A DNA stretch of 64,000 bases from Paraburkholderia sp. C35 (GTDB lineage Bacteria; Pseudomonadota; Gammaproteobacteria; Burkholderiales; Burkholderiaceae). Under the pieces are notes generated by a model, which was not told the DNA's origin, did no database searches, and worked only from the letters and a program-made list of their open reading frames with translations. The position numbers and the translations under genes are program-made. Positions 53,836 to 63,141 of this stretch are shown piece after piece. The DNA is taken from assembly GCF_003121405.1 (NCBI RefSeq), contig NZ_QBUY01000017.1:1-64000 (forward strand). Reading direction: 5' to 3'. Position 1 is the first letter of the stretch, and every line of letters starts with the position of its first letter.

Positions 53836-54270
53836 TCAGTCGCGCGATGCGCGGCGCTCGATGCGTTGCAGATAGGCGTCCGTATCGGGCGGTGTGTTGG
53901 TGCGCTGGGCTTCCCAGATGGTTTCGCCAAGGCACTCCATGATCGCGTGCTGCGCATCGTGCGTCGAGCCGAGGCGAGCGGCGAGCCGGTCATGCGCGGC
54001 GCGAATGCCGGGCGGCTGATCGATCGACAGCTGTTCGCTGATGGCGAGATGCATCGACAGATGCAGGAACGGATTGGTCTGCCCACGTTCGGGCGAATAA
54101 TCCTGCGCGGTGGCCGCTTCGGCGTCCGTCAGTTGAGCGTGATATTCGGGATGCTCGACGATCCAGTCGGCGGCAATTGCTTCGAGCGGCGTCAGGATCT
54201 CGCCTGCGCGCTGTTTGCGCCAGGTGTCGGTGAAAAAACGGCGGACTTCGTCGCGGCTGGGATTGAACAT
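53836..54270 (-). CDS. DUF1841 family protein
   Basis: 144 residues matching DUF1841: start MFNPSRDEVRRFFTDTWRK, then HPEYHAQL, and NPFLHLSMHLAISEQLSIDQPPGIR, the conserved His-rich middle. No signal or membrane segment. The function of the family is unknown. The N-terminal two thirds of the coding region overlap, in another frame, the extended 3' end of nth on the same strand. Confidence 0.9.
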   Translation of the reverse strand: MFNPSRDEVRRFFTDTWRKQRAGEILTPLEAIAADWIVEHPEYHAQLTDAEAATAQDYSPERGQTNPFLHLSMHLAISEQLSIDQPPGIRAAHDRLAARLGSTHDAQHAIMECLGETIWEAQRTNTPPDTDAYLQRIERRASRD

Positions 54271-55045
54271 CGTGGACTTCGAGCGTTTGAGCGAGTGGGA
54301 TGCGCACCGGCTGAAGGCGAATGCGTGCGCTGGCGAGCATTTTACGCCGCGCCCGCCGCGCGCGCTGACGGATGAGGCAGGTGCCGCCGCAGCTGCAAGG
54401 GCAAAGATCGGGCGGCGGCGTTTTCGGCCTGAACTCGCACAGCGGCTCGATCACGCAATGCCAGCATTCCGGCCGGCGCGCCTTGCACACATAACGCCCA
54501 TGCAGGATCAGCCAGTGATGCGCGTCCTGCAGAAACTCCTTGGGCGTGAATTTCTCCAGCGCAAGTTCGACGGCGCGCACATCCTTGCCAGGCGCGAGCC
54601 CCGTTCGGTTGGCAACCCGAAAGATGTGCGTATCGACGGCAATGGTCGGGTGGCCGAACGCCGTGTTCAGCACCACGTTCGCCGTCTTGCGTCCGACGCC
54701 CGGCAAGCTTTCGAGCGCCTCGCGTTCGGCAGGCACTTCGCCGTCGTGCTGATCCAGCAGAATGCGGCACGTCGCGATCACGTTCTTCGCCTTCGTGCGA
54801 TACAGGCCGATGGTCTTGATGTAGTCGGCGACGCCTTCCTCGCCAAGATCGAACACCTTCTGCGGCGTATTCGCGACGGGAAACATCCGGCGCATCGCCT
54901 TGTTCACGGAGACGTCCGTTGCTTGCGCGGACAACATCACGGCGATCAGCAACTCGAACGGTGTCGAGTATTCCAGTTCGGTCGTCGGATGCGGGTTCAG
55001 GCTCTGCAGCGTCTCGTAGATCGCACGTCGTTTGGTCGCATTCAT
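53990..55045 (-). CDS. nth: Endonuclease III with an unusual long C-terminal extension
   Basis: 351 residues, whereas Nth is usually about 211-215. Residues 1-212 are a complete enzyme: the helix-hairpin-helix LPGVGRKTANVVLN with catalytic Lys, AVDTHIFRVANR with catalytic Asp, and the 4Fe-4S loop CKARRPECWHCVIEPLC (C-X6-C-X2-C-X5-C). It cuts at oxidised pyrimidines. Behind CEFRPKTPPPD no stop occurs in frame, and about 135 low-complexity, Arg-rich residues follow, running through the DUF1841 gene in a different frame. A lost stop or a base error near 54415 may explain this. The start lies 9 bases after the rsxB stop. Confidence 0.85.
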   Translation of the reverse strand: MNATKRRAIYETLQSLNPHPTTELEYSTPFELLIAVMLSAQATDVSVNKAMRRMFPVANTPQKVFDLGEEGVADYIKTIGLYRTKAKNVIATCRILLDQHDGEVPAEREALESLPGVGRKTANVVLNTAFGHPTIAVDTHIFRVANRTGLAPGKDVRAVELALEKFTPKEFLQDAHHWLILHGRYVCKARRPECWHCVIEPLCEFRPKTPPPDLCPCSCGGTCLIRQRARRARRKMLASARIRLQPVRIPLAQTLEVHDVQSQPRRSPPFFHRHLAQTARRRDPDAARSNCRRLDRRASRISRSTDGRRSGHRAGLFARTWADQSVPASVDASRHQRTAVDRSAARHSRRA

Positions 55046-55054
55046 GCGGCGAAG

Positions 55055-55930
55055 TTAGGACTTTTTAGGTTGATCGACGTCTTGCTTGGGTGTTGATTCG
55101 GAATTGTCAGTGGCAATGCCCATCCGACGACGACGCGCTTCCGCCTCATCGATCTGCGCCTGCGTGTCGGCGCTGATGTTCGTGGTGTTCTTCGGGCCAA
55201 GCCCTTGCGCGGCATTGTCCTCTTTCTTCTTGCGCGCGCGTTCGAGCGCGGCCTGAATGATCGCGCGTTTTTTCGCTTCGGCGTCGTTGATGGGCGCCGT
55301 GGCTGTTTCCGCCGCTGCTTCTGTCGGTTTCGCGCTAACGGTCGGCGCGGATTGCGCAGCAGCACTCGCCGATTCCGCCACCAACGCGCGTTTGGCCGCC
55401 GCGCGTGCCTCCGCTGCGTCGCGTTCCGCGGCGAGGCGCGTGCGCCGCTGTGCATGGCGCGAGCGCGCGGCGTCGGCTTGCGGCTGGCTCCACGCATCCC
55501 AGCCGGTGTGATCGCCGGTGACGGGAGTCATCGCGATGCAATCGACAGGGCAGGGCGGCACGCACAGATCGCAGCCGGTGCAGCGCTCCGTGATGACGGT
55601 GTGCATCTGTTTCGGCGCGCCGACGATGGCATCGACGGGACAGGCCTGCATGCACAGCGTGCAGCCGATACACAGGTTTTCGTCGATGAATGCGATGGGC
55701 CGCGCGCGCTCGACGCCGTTATCGGGATTGAGCGGGATCACGGGCTTGCCGAGCAGCTTGGCGAGGCGCGCGACACCTTCCGCGCCGCCTGGCGGGCACT
55801 GGTTGTAGCTGGCTTCGCTCTGGGCGATGGCTTCGGCATAAGCGCGGCAATCGGGATAGCCGCACTTCGTGCATTGCGTCTGGGGCAGCAGATCTTCGAT
55901 GAGATCCGCGAATGTTCTGGACTCTGTCAC
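55055..55930 (-). CDS. rsxB: RsxB/RnfB-type ferredoxin protein
   Basis: 291 residues from GTG 55928-55930 (VTESRTFADLIEDLLPQTQC), chosen because the conserved Fe-S domain begins here; the frame is open to 56092 but the extra residues look random. Order: a 4Fe-4S cluster domain CTKCGYPDCRAYAEAI, then two ferredoxin motifs CIGCTLCMQACPVDAI and CTGCDLCVPPCPVDCI, then an Ala/Lys/Glu-rich tail. The usual N-terminal membrane helix of RnfB is absent. No rnfACDGE genes adjoin. It may pass electrons to the Fe-S cluster proteins nearby or reduce SoxR, which is inference. Confidence 0.88.
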   Translation of the reverse strand: MTESRTFADLIEDLLPQTQCTKCGYPDCRAYAEAIAQSEASYNQCPPGGAEGVARLAKLLGKPVIPLNPDNGVERARPIAFIDENLCIGCTLCMQACPVDAIVGAPKQMHTVITERCTGCDLCVPPCPVDCIAMTPVTGDHTGWDAWSQPQADAARSRHAQRRTRLAAERDAAEARAAAKRALVAESASAAAQSAPTVSAKPTEAAAETATAPINDAEAKKRAIIQAALERARKKKEDNAAQGLGPKNTTNISADTQAQIDEAEARRRRMGIATDNSESTPKQDVDQPKKS

Positions 55931-56161
55931 GGTGGGAACGTGGGGGACATGCTGCCGCCGTTCGAGGTACGGCGCATGCCTGTCATTCAATGGATGCGGT
56001 TTCAACGGCGCGCATGGCCTGTGCCGGGGCACACGACAAGCCGCGCGCCAGACTGCTTCGGGACGCCGGGCCGCGACTGGGACCGCCCGCACAGCGCGGT
56101 AAGCGCGTCGGACAATCGGTCAAATGCACGGCCAGTTGCGTATTATCGCCGATTTCCCCAG

Positions 56162-56189
56162 TTGTTATTACCGAAGCATGTGCCATAAT
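56162..56189 (+). promoter_or_regulatory. Possible sigma-70 promoter of the TetR gene
   Basis: TTGTTA (56162-56167), 16 bases, CATAAT (56184-56189), start near 56196 and a leader of about 125 bases. The remaining part of 55931-56320 shows no gene or clear TetR-type palindrome. Confidence 0.45.
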
Positions 56190-56320
56190 CGAAGCGCTTT
56201 TTTGTAAGACCGCAGGACGGTGATCCCACCAACCAGCCCCGCACAGCGCCGCCGTTGCAAGGCCAGGCAATTGGACGGCGAGCGATCCGGATAACGCGGC
56301 ACACGAAGGCACATGCCACC

Positions 56321-56953
56321 ATGAATCAGCCGAAAATCAAAAGAGATCCTGAAGGCACCCGGCGCCGCATTCTGCTCGCGGCGGCCGAAGAGTTTGCGAA
56401 TGGTGGGTTGTTCGGCGCACGCGTCGACCAGATCGCCCGCCGCGCAGAGACCAATGAACGCATGCTCTATTACTACTTCGGTAGCAAGGAGCAGCTTTTC
56501 ACGGCAGTACTCGAACACGCGTTCAGCGCACTCACGGAAGCCGAGCGCACGCTCGATCTCGCGGGCGTCGCGCCTGTCGAGGCGGTCACGCGTCTTGCGC
56601 ATTTCGTGTGGGATTACTACCGCGATCACCCCGAATTGTTGAGACTCGTCAATAACGAGAATCTGCATGAAGCGCGCTATATGCAGAAGTCCACGCGCAT
56701 TCGCGAAATGATCTCGCCGATCGTTGCCACGCTCGGCTCGATCCTCGAACGCGGTCAGCGCGCCGGCCTGTTCCGCACGAATGTCGATCCGCTGCGTTTC
56801 TACGTGACGCTGTCGGGTATGGGCTACTACATCGTGTCGAACCGCTTCACGCTCGAAGCCACGCTGGGCCGCGATTTCAGCGCGGCCGCCGAGCGCAGCG
56901 AAGTGATTCAGATGAACACGGAGATCCTGCTCGCGTATCTGATGCGGCGCTGA
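56321..56953 (+). CDS. TetR family transcriptional regulator
   Basis: 210 residues from ATG 56321. The N-terminal helix-turn-helix reads TRRRILLAAAEEFANGG, ARVDQIARRAETNERMLYYYFGSKEQLF. The ligand domain shows a TetR_C-type pattern (AHFVWDYYRDHPELLRLVNNE, SPIVATLGSILERGQRAGLFR), like RutR/YcdC-type regulators. No obvious target gene is adjacent except the divergent rsxB. Ligand unknown. Confidence 0.92.
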   Translation: MNQPKIKRDPEGTRRRILLAAAEEFANGGLFGARVDQIARRAETNERMLYYYFGSKEQLFTAVLEHAFSALTEAERTLDLAGVAPVEAVTRLAHFVWDYYRDHPELLRLVNNENLHEARYMQKSTRIREMISPIVATLGSILERGQRAGLFRTNVDPLRFYVTLSGMGYYIVSNRFTLEATLGRDFSAAAERSEVIQMNTEILLAYLMRR

Positions 56954-56978
56954 AGCGGATCAGCTTCTTTCAGACGAA

Positions 56979-57004
56979 AAAACGGCCTCGCAAGAGGCCG
57001 TTTT
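56979..57004. terminator. Bidirectional terminator between the TetR and phaZ genes
   Basis: aaaacggcctc (56979-56989) pairs with gaggccgtttt (56994-57004) around a 4-base loop; A and T runs at both ends serve both convergent genes. Confidence 0.9.
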
Positions 57005-57076
57005 CATTTCCGACGTGTACGTATGCCGGTCGATGCAGGCGCAACATTCGGCTGCGCCTGCCGCATTCGGAGCGGA

Positions 57077-58360
57077 TTACGCTTCGACGCGCTCTTCCGT
57101 TTTGCTACGCGTTGCCTTCGGCGTGTGCTCGAGGATGAAGTCGCGCAGTTGCGGATAGATGATGGTGCGCCAGCGGCGGCCCGAGAAAATCCCGTAGTGG
57201 CCGCACTTTTCCGCCGTGAAGTGGCGGCGGTTCTTCTCCGCGATGCCCGTGCACAGTTCGTGCGCAGCATGCGTCTGGCCGCTGCCGGAAATATCGTCGA
57301 GTTCGCCTTCGATCGTGAAGAGGGCAGTCTTCTTGATGTCTTGCGGACGCACCGGCTCGCCGTTCACTTCCCACGTGCCTTCAGCCAGGCTGAATTCCTG
57401 GAACACGACACGGATGGTCTGCAGATAGTATTCCGCCGCCATGTCGAGCACGGCGTTGTATTCGTCGTAGTAACGGCGATGTGCTTCTGCATCTTCTTCG
57501 TCGCCGCGCAGGAGGCTCTGGTAGAAGTCCCAGTGCGAGGCCGCGTGCCGTTCCGGATTCATCGCGACAAAGCCCGTGTGCTGCAGGAAGCCCGGATACA
57601 CCTTGCGCCCGAACCCCGGATAGCTCGACGGCACGTTGTAAATGACGTTGTTATCGAACCATTCGATGGAATGTTGCGTCGCCAGCGAATTGACGGCCGT
57701 CGGGCTCTTACGCGCGTCGATCGGGCCGCCCATCATCGTCATGGTGCGCGGCGTGTCTTCGCCGCGGCTCGCCATCAACGACATGGCGGCGAGTACGGGC
57801 TCGGTCGGCTGGCACACGGAAATGACGTGCAGGTTCTTCGCGCCGATGTGACGGATGAATTCCTGGATGTAGGCGATGTAATCGTCGAGATCGAACCGGC
57901 CGTCTTCGATCGGCACCATGCGCGCGTCGATCCAGTCCGTGATGTAGACCTTGTGATCCTGCAGCAGCGTCTTGACGGTGTCGCGCAGCAGCGTGGAGTG
58001 GTGGCCCGACAGCGGCGCGCACACCAGCACGACGGGTTCTTCCTTCAGTTGCGCGACGGCTTCGCTGTCGTCGGAATAGCGCTTGAAGCGCATCAGCCGG
58101 CAAAACGGCTTTTCGACGATCGTCTGTTCGACGATAGGAATGTTGTGCCCGTCCTTGACGATCTGGTGCAGGTTGAACTCGGGCTTCTCGTAGTCCTTGC
58201 CGAGGCGGTACAGCAGTTCGTAGCCAGCGGACAGGCGCGTGGCGCCCGGCACATAGGCGAGCGGACTGGCCGGATTCGCAAACGATTTCGAGGCAGCCTG
58301 AGCCCAGGCGGTGAGCGGGCTCAAGAGCGCCCGCTGGAATTCGTGGATTTGATAGAGCAT
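57077..58360 (-). CDS. phaZ: Intracellular polyhydroxyalkanoate depolymerase
   Basis: 427 residues. It breaks down stored PHB granules in the cytoplasm. The lipase-like box has Cys in place of Ser, ISVCQPTEP with Cys183, the same number as the catalytic Cys reported for Ralstonia eutropha PhaZ1. The end shows ALFTIEGELDDISGSGQTHA with the Asp and EKCGHYGIFSGRRW with the His. There is no signal peptide. It stands alone on the minus strand. Confidence 0.95.
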   Translation of the reverse strand: MLYQIHEFQRALLSPLTAWAQAASKSFANPASPLAYVPGATRLSAGYELLYRLGKDYEKPEFNLHQIVKDGHNIPIVEQTIVEKPFCRLMRFKRYSDDSEAVAQLKEEPVVLVCAPLSGHHSTLLRDTVKTLLQDHKVYITDWIDARMVPIEDGRFDLDDYIAYIQEFIRHIGAKNLHVISVCQPTEPVLAAMSLMASRGEDTPRTMTMMGGPIDARKSPTAVNSLATQHSIEWFDNNVIYNVPSSYPGFGRKVYPGFLQHTGFVAMNPERHAASHWDFYQSLLRGDEEDAEAHRRYYDEYNAVLDMAAEYYLQTIRVVFQEFSLAEGTWEVNGEPVRPQDIKKTALFTIEGELDDISGSGQTHAAHELCTGIAEKNRRHFTAEKCGHYGIFSGRRWRTIIYPQLRDFILEHTPKATRSKTEERVEA

Positions 58361-58584
58361 GGGTGCTCCAGCGTTATGCGGTTCGCGCAGGGCAGCGTGT
58401 GTTCTACGCGCCGCGACGAGGCTGGCCGGTTCTGGTTACGTGTGGAATTGTTGGTGGCGACGATTATCGGCCGTCTGGTTCGGTTGATGATATAGAAGGC
58501 ATACGATTTGTGCAATGCAACAACAGTGCGTTAGCACACTCATCGCGTGTCATACCCAGGTCATCGACATTTCGTCCGCTTTCT

Positions 58585-60693
58585 TTAGATAACGGGTGAC
58601 GATTCCATACCAGCATCAGGCGTGCCAGCGGATAGCTGGCCGCCTTCTCCGGCTTCGCCGTCGTGGGGCGGTTGACCGGTGGCGTGCGCCATCTCCTGCT
58701 CGTGTTTCATCAGGTTCAGGCCGGTGTGAACAAGGGCCACATGGGAAAACCCCTGTGGGAAATTCCCGACAAGCCGTTTGCCGACAGGATCGTACTCCTC
58801 CGCCAGCAGGCCGACGTCGTTTGCCAGCGACAGCAGCCGTTCGTACATCTCGCGCGCGTCGTCGATGCGGCCTTGCAGCGCGAGATTGTCGACCATCCAG
58901 AAACTGCACGCGAGAAAAGTGCCTTCGCCGGGCGGCAGGCCGTCGTCGAATTCGGTCGTACGGTAGCGCATCACGAAGCCGTCGTGCATCAGGTCTTTCT
59001 CGATGGCCTTGACGGTGCCCGCGATGCGCGGGTCCGACGGCGGCAAAAAGCCCAGCAGCGGCATCAGCAGCACACTCGCGTCGAGTTCGTCGCCGCCGTA
59101 GGTCTGCGTGAATGCATTGAGTTGCGCATTCCAGCTTTTCGCGCAGACGTCGGCGTGAATCTGCGCGCGCACGTCGTACCAGTGTTCGAGCGGCGCGGGC
59201 AGGTCGAATTTTTCCGCCGATTTGATCGCGCGGTCGAACGCGACCCACGCCATCACCTTCGAAAACGTAAAGTGCTGGCGGCCGCCGCGCGTTTCCCAGA
59301 TGCCTTCGTCGCGTTCCTGCCAGATGGTTTCGAGGTGGCGCAGCATCGCGCACTGCACGTTCCACGCGGTCTCGTCGTTCTGCAGGCCGCCGACGCGCGC
59401 CAGATGCAGCGCGTTCATCACTTCGCCGTACACGTCGAGTTGCAGCTGTCCAACCGCGTTGTTGCCGATGCGCACGGGCGCGGAATTCTCATAGCCCGGC
59501 AACCAGTCGATTTCGAATTCCGGCAGACGCCGCTCGCCCGCGAGTCCGTACATGAGCTGCAACTGCTCGGGCGAGCCCGCCATCACGCGGCCCAGCCAGG
59601 AGCGCCACGCACGCGCTTCGTCGTAGTAGCCGCCGCGCATCATCGCGAGCAGGGTGATGGTGGCATCGCGCAGCCACACGTAGCGGTAATCCCAGTTGCG
59701 CGTGCCGCCGATCTGCTCGGGCAGCGACGTGGTAGGCGCGGCGACGATGCCGCCCGTCGGCTCGTAGGCGAGCGCCTTGAGCGTCAGCAGCGAGCGGCGG
59801 ATCGGTTCGGCGTATTTGCCTTCGACGGTGCCGCGCGCCGACCACTCGAGCCAGTAGTTCTCGGCACGGGCCAGCGACGAATGCGGGTCGCGCACGGGCG
59901 GAATGCGCAGATGCGATTCGGTGTAGGTGAGCGAGAAGGGCACGCGCTCGCCCTCCGACACGGTGAACTCGGCCACCGTCTTCATGTTTTCGCCGCGCAG
60001 ATCGACGGGCGTGCGCAGCGCGACCGTATCCGGACCGACGATCGCCTTGACGCCGCTGTCGTCGGCGAGACGGCTGACCCATGGGATCGAAAAGCCGTAG
60101 TCGAAGCGCAGCACCAGTTCCATGCGCATCTTCACGGTGCCGCGTTTGCCGACGACGATGCGAACCATCTCCGACCAGCCATTACCGGGCGGCATGAAGT
60201 CGATCAGCGTGACGGCGCCGTCGGGTGTTTCGAAGGCGGTTTCGAGGATCAGCGTTTCGCCGCGATAGCGGCGGCGTGTCGCGCGGGCGAAGCCGCATTG
60301 CATGGCCGGTTCGTCGCTGTCGGGTGCGACGTTGGCAGCGGCATTGGCTTCGGCCTTGGCGCCTGTATCGGCCGGTTCTTCGCGCCGGGCCGGGCGAGAT
60401 GTACTAGCGGGCTTGTCGGCCTGGCGCGGCACAGGCTGGTCGCAGGGTCGCGCGCGCGCATCGTCGCGTGCCGGGTCGGGCGGCGTCTTGCTGTCGCGAG
60501 CGGTGTCCGCTTCGACGTCTTCTGCAGGGGCGATGATCCAGCGGCCGTTGTCCTCGGTGCCGAGCAGCGCGGCGAAGCACGCGCCCGAGTCGAAACGTGG
60601 CCAGCACAGCCAGTCGACGGAGCCATCACGCGAAACCAGCGCAGCCGTGTGGCCGTCGCCGATGAGTGCATAGTCTTCGATAAGTGCGGGCAT
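58585..60693 (-). CDS. Glycoside hydrolase family 15 protein (glucoamylase/trehalase-like)
   Basis: 702 residues. It starts MPALIEDYALIGDGHTAALV and DGSVDWLCWPRFDSGACFA, the head of bacterial GH15 proteins. The (alpha/alpha)6 catalytic part holds GGTRNWDYRYVWLRDATI and LLAEEYDPVGKRLVGNFPQG with the likely catalytic Glu residues. Residues 60-135 are a low-complexity, Ala/Asp/Pro/Arg-rich insert that breaks the usual N-terminal beta domain. No signal peptide, so it acts inside the cell. The family includes trehalases as well as glucoamylases, so a link with otsA is possible but not shown. Confidence 0.88.
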   Translation of the reverse strand: MPALIEDYALIGDGHTAALVSRDGSVDWLCWPRFDSGACFAALLGTEDNGRWIIAPAEDVEADTARDSKTPPDPARDDARARPCDQPVPRQADKPASTSRPARREEPADTGAKAEANAAANVAPDSDEPAMQCGFARATRRRYRGETLILETAFETPDGAVTLIDFMPPGNGWSEMVRIVVGKRGTVKMRMELVLRFDYGFSIPWVSRLADDSGVKAIVGPDTVALRTPVDLRGENMKTVAEFTVSEGERVPFSLTYTESHLRIPPVRDPHSSLARAENYWLEWSARGTVEGKYAEPIRRSLLTLKALAYEPTGGIVAAPTTSLPEQIGGTRNWDYRYVWLRDATITLLAMMRGGYYDEARAWRSWLGRVMAGSPEQLQLMYGLAGERRLPEFEIDWLPGYENSAPVRIGNNAVGQLQLDVYGEVMNALHLARVGGLQNDETAWNVQCAMLRHLETIWQERDEGIWETRGGRQHFTFSKVMAWVAFDRAIKSAEKFDLPAPLEHWYDVRAQIHADVCAKSWNAQLNAFTQTYGGDELDASVLLMPLLGFLPPSDPRIAGTVKAIEKDLMHDGFVMRYRTTEFDDGLPPGEGTFLACSFWMVDNLALQGRIDDAREMYERLLSLANDVGLLAEEYDPVGKRLVGNFPQGFSHVALVHTGLNLMKHEQEMAHATGQPPHDGEAGEGGQLSAGTPDAGMESSPVI

Positions 60694-60936
60694 GGTAAAG
60701 CGTTCGGTCAGCGTGTAATAAGTACGCTCCCGCGTGCCGCAAAACGGTGCGCGAGCGTCATGGTTACCGGACTTGCGCGATGCGTTACTCGGTCGCAGGC
60801 GCGCGAACTCCAGGGTATTGGCAATCCGATTTTTTGATGCTTACAATCGGATTTAGACGTGACTTCTGATGAATCGCAGCCCACCGGCGGCCGGTGTTGC
60901 AAGATGCAGCCACGACGCCGTTTTCGAGGATAAGCC

Positions 60937-61182
60937 ATGCTGAACCCGTCGAAATCCGACTGCATCACGATTCTCTCCGCCGCGAGTCAGTTGCCTGACG
61001 ATTCGCTCCTTCCACTCGACTTTCGCACGCTCGGCCTCTCGCGCAACGGGATGGAAACGGCCGCCGCATTTCTGATCGAACGCGCCTGCTTCAAGCGCTA
61101 CAGCGAAGCCGACGGACATTATGCCGTCGGTGGGCTGTCCTTGCAGGGTCGCTGGCGTCTCGACCAGCTGTCGAACGGCTGA
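60937..61182 (+). CDS. Small hypothetical protein
   Basis: 81 residues. It starts MLNPSKSDCITILSAASQLP and ends RWRLDQLSNG; a short helical-strand-type fold is suggested by RNGMETAAAFLIERACFKRY and YAVGGLSLQGRW, like small winged-helix modules. No known family is recognised. Composition looks coding. It stands alone. Confidence 0.65.
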   Translation: MLNPSKSDCITILSAASQLPDDSLLPLDFRTLGLSRNGMETAAAFLIERACFKRYSEADGHYAVGGLSLQGRWRLDQLSNG

Positions 61183-61384
61183 CGCGACAGGCGTTCTTCG
61201 GCCGCAGCCGGGATTCGCTACAGCACACGGACAATCAGGATCAAGCTCACGCGGACCGCGACAAGCGGCCCGCACGTGGCCGTTCGTGCTTTCAGCGCGC
61301 CGTATGGACGCGTCGAAAGCACGTGCGCCCGCCCGCGCGCAGCGAACGTAGGAATGGCGATCAGGAAAACGCTGGCAAGCGCCG

Positions 61385-61540
61385 TCAGAAGTGCGCCGTG
61401 ACACCGACGCCAAACAGCCCGATCAGCCCGATGATGATCAGATACAGCGCGACGATGAAGTTGAGCAGGCGCGGCATGATCAGAATGAGAATGCCGGCGA
61501 TCAGCGCGACGAGCGGGCCGAGCGTGAGATGAATGTTCAT
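61385..61540 (-). CDS. DUF3096 small membrane protein
   Basis: 51 residues from ATG 61538-61540, with AAGGAG 6 bases upstream. Almost wholly hydrophobic, two helices (LTLGPLVALIAGILILIMP and FIVALYLIIIGLIGLFGVG), the DUF3096 pattern. Function unknown. Confidence 0.88.
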   Translation of the reverse strand: MNIHLTLGPLVALIAGILILIMPRLLNFIVALYLIIIGLIGLFGVGVTAHF

Positions 61541-61815
61541 GGCGACTCCTTTGTTCGAATTGTTCGATTTGACGATGGCGGCAGACAGGCTGCCGGATGC
61601 CTGCGCTCGCCGATGTGACTGTGCGAGCGCGAACAACGCTCTTATACTTGCCCCAAATACGAGATCGACGATTGGCGGTGCTCGCCTTGCCATGCGGTAA
61701 TGCGTAGGGCCACGATCGTCATGCATCCGTCAGACACCACGGCACGCTTCGATCCAGCCGCGCGGCAGACCAGCGACACACACGAACCAAATAACCGTCT
61801 CGCCAGGAGGTCGTC

Positions 61816-63078
61816 ATGCAGCGTCGTACACGAGCCTTAGCGTGTGCCGTGCCACAGTCTTTCAATTTGCATCACAGCGCGCGTCTGTCCGCCCGTTCGA
61901 TCATAAGAGGTTTGACACTGATGGTTTCGATTGCCGCTACGCAGGCTTTCGCTCAAGGCCCGGCCGCAGTGCCCGCCGACGGCGTCTACGATCTGATCGT
62001 CGGTACCTATACAGGGCCGAAGAGCGAAGGCATTTATGTTTATCGTTTCGACACGAAATCGGGCGATGCGACCCAGGTGTCGTCGGCGAAGACGGATAAT
62101 CCGTCGTACGTGATCGCATCGCGTGACGGGCGTTACGTGTATTCCGTCAACGAGCAGCCCGGCGACAACGGTCCCGCCGATCAGCGCGGCGGCATCAGCG
62201 CTTTCAGCTTCGATGCGAAGAGCGGGCAGTTGACGTTCCTGAATCGTGTGTCGTCGGATGGTAACGATCCGTGCTATCTGAGCATTTCGCCCGATGGCAA
62301 ATATCTGACGACGGCGAACTATTCGGTCGCCGCGAATCCGGGTGGCAGCTTCGCCGTGTTTCCGTTGCAGGCAGATGGACAGGTCGGCGCGTCGGTGCTG
62401 ACCGTGCATCACGACGGCGGCGGACCCGTGAAGGGGCGCCAGGACAACGCGCACGTGCATTCCACGGTGTTCTCGCCGGACGGCAAGTATCTGTTCGCAC
62501 AGGATCTCGGCACCGACAAGCTCTACGCGTACCGCTACACACCCGACGGCAGCCGCGGCCTGTTAGGTCCGACCGAGAAGCGCTACACGGACGTGAAAGC
62601 CGGCTCCGGCCCGCGTCACCTCGTGTTCAGCGCGGACGGCAAGCACGCATATCTGACGAGCGAACTGACGGCCACCGTCACCGTGTTTAGCTATGACGAC
62701 GGCAAGCTGACGCAACTCCAGGTCGTGCCGATGACGAAGCCGGGCTGCAAGGGGCAGGTCGGCGCGGCGGCGATCCATCTGTCGCCGGATGGGCGCTTCC
62801 TGTACGCGAGCAATCGCGGCGACGCGAACGAGAGCGTCATCTACGCAGTCGATGCCGCCAATGGGCATATCCGTGAAGTCGGCCGGCAGTCGAGCCTCGG
62901 CAAATCGCCGCGCGAGTTTTCGATCGATCCGACCGGGAAGTGGCGGATCGTCGGCAATCAGAACAGCGATACCGCGTATGTGTTCCGCCGCGATCCGGAA
63001 AGCGGGATGCTGGAAGCGAACCCGAAGCGCATCGATATCGGTTCGCCCGTGGACTTCAAGTGGGTGTCGCCGTCGTGA
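61816..63078 (+). CDS. Secreted lactonase family beta-propeller protein (Pgl-like)
   Basis: 420 residues from ATG 61816, with AGGAGG 5 bases upstream. The N-terminus of about 46 residues acts as a long signal ending TQAFAQ. The mature part is a seven-bladed propeller of the lactonase (PF10282) group: LIVGTYTGPKSEGIYVYRFD, NPSYVIASRDGRYVYSVNE, DPCYLSISPDGKYLTTANY, HSTVFSPDGKYLFAQDLG, GPRHLVFSADGKHAYLTSEL, AIHLSPDGRFLYASNRG. Relatives hydrolyse 6-phosphogluconolactone or other lactones, but export argues for another substrate. Confidence 0.9.
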   Translation: MQRRTRALACAVPQSFNLHHSARLSARSIIRGLTLMVSIAATQAFAQGPAAVPADGVYDLIVGTYTGPKSEGIYVYRFDTKSGDATQVSSAKTDNPSYVIASRDGRYVYSVNEQPGDNGPADQRGGISAFSFDAKSGQLTFLNRVSSDGNDPCYLSISPDGKYLTTANYSVAANPGGSFAVFPLQADGQVGASVLTVHHDGGGPVKGRQDNAHVHSTVFSPDGKYLFAQDLGTDKLYAYRYTPDGSRGLLGPTEKRYTDVKAGSGPRHLVFSADGKHAYLTSELTATVTVFSYDDGKLTQLQVVPMTKPGCKGQVGAAAIHLSPDGRFLYASNRGDANESVIYAVDAANGHIREVGRQSSLGKSPREFSIDPTGKWRIVGNQNSDTAYVFRRDPESGMLEANPKRIDIGSPVDFKWVSPS

Positions 63079-63141
63079 TGATGGCGGCGTGAGAGAGGGC
63101 AGGGCGCCGTCTCGCGCAATCGTGCGTTGCTTGTTAAAAGT

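Noticed and set aside
60880..60897. GG...TTGCA pair before the 81-residue gene
   Set aside because: The spacing is one base too long for a sigma-54 promoter.
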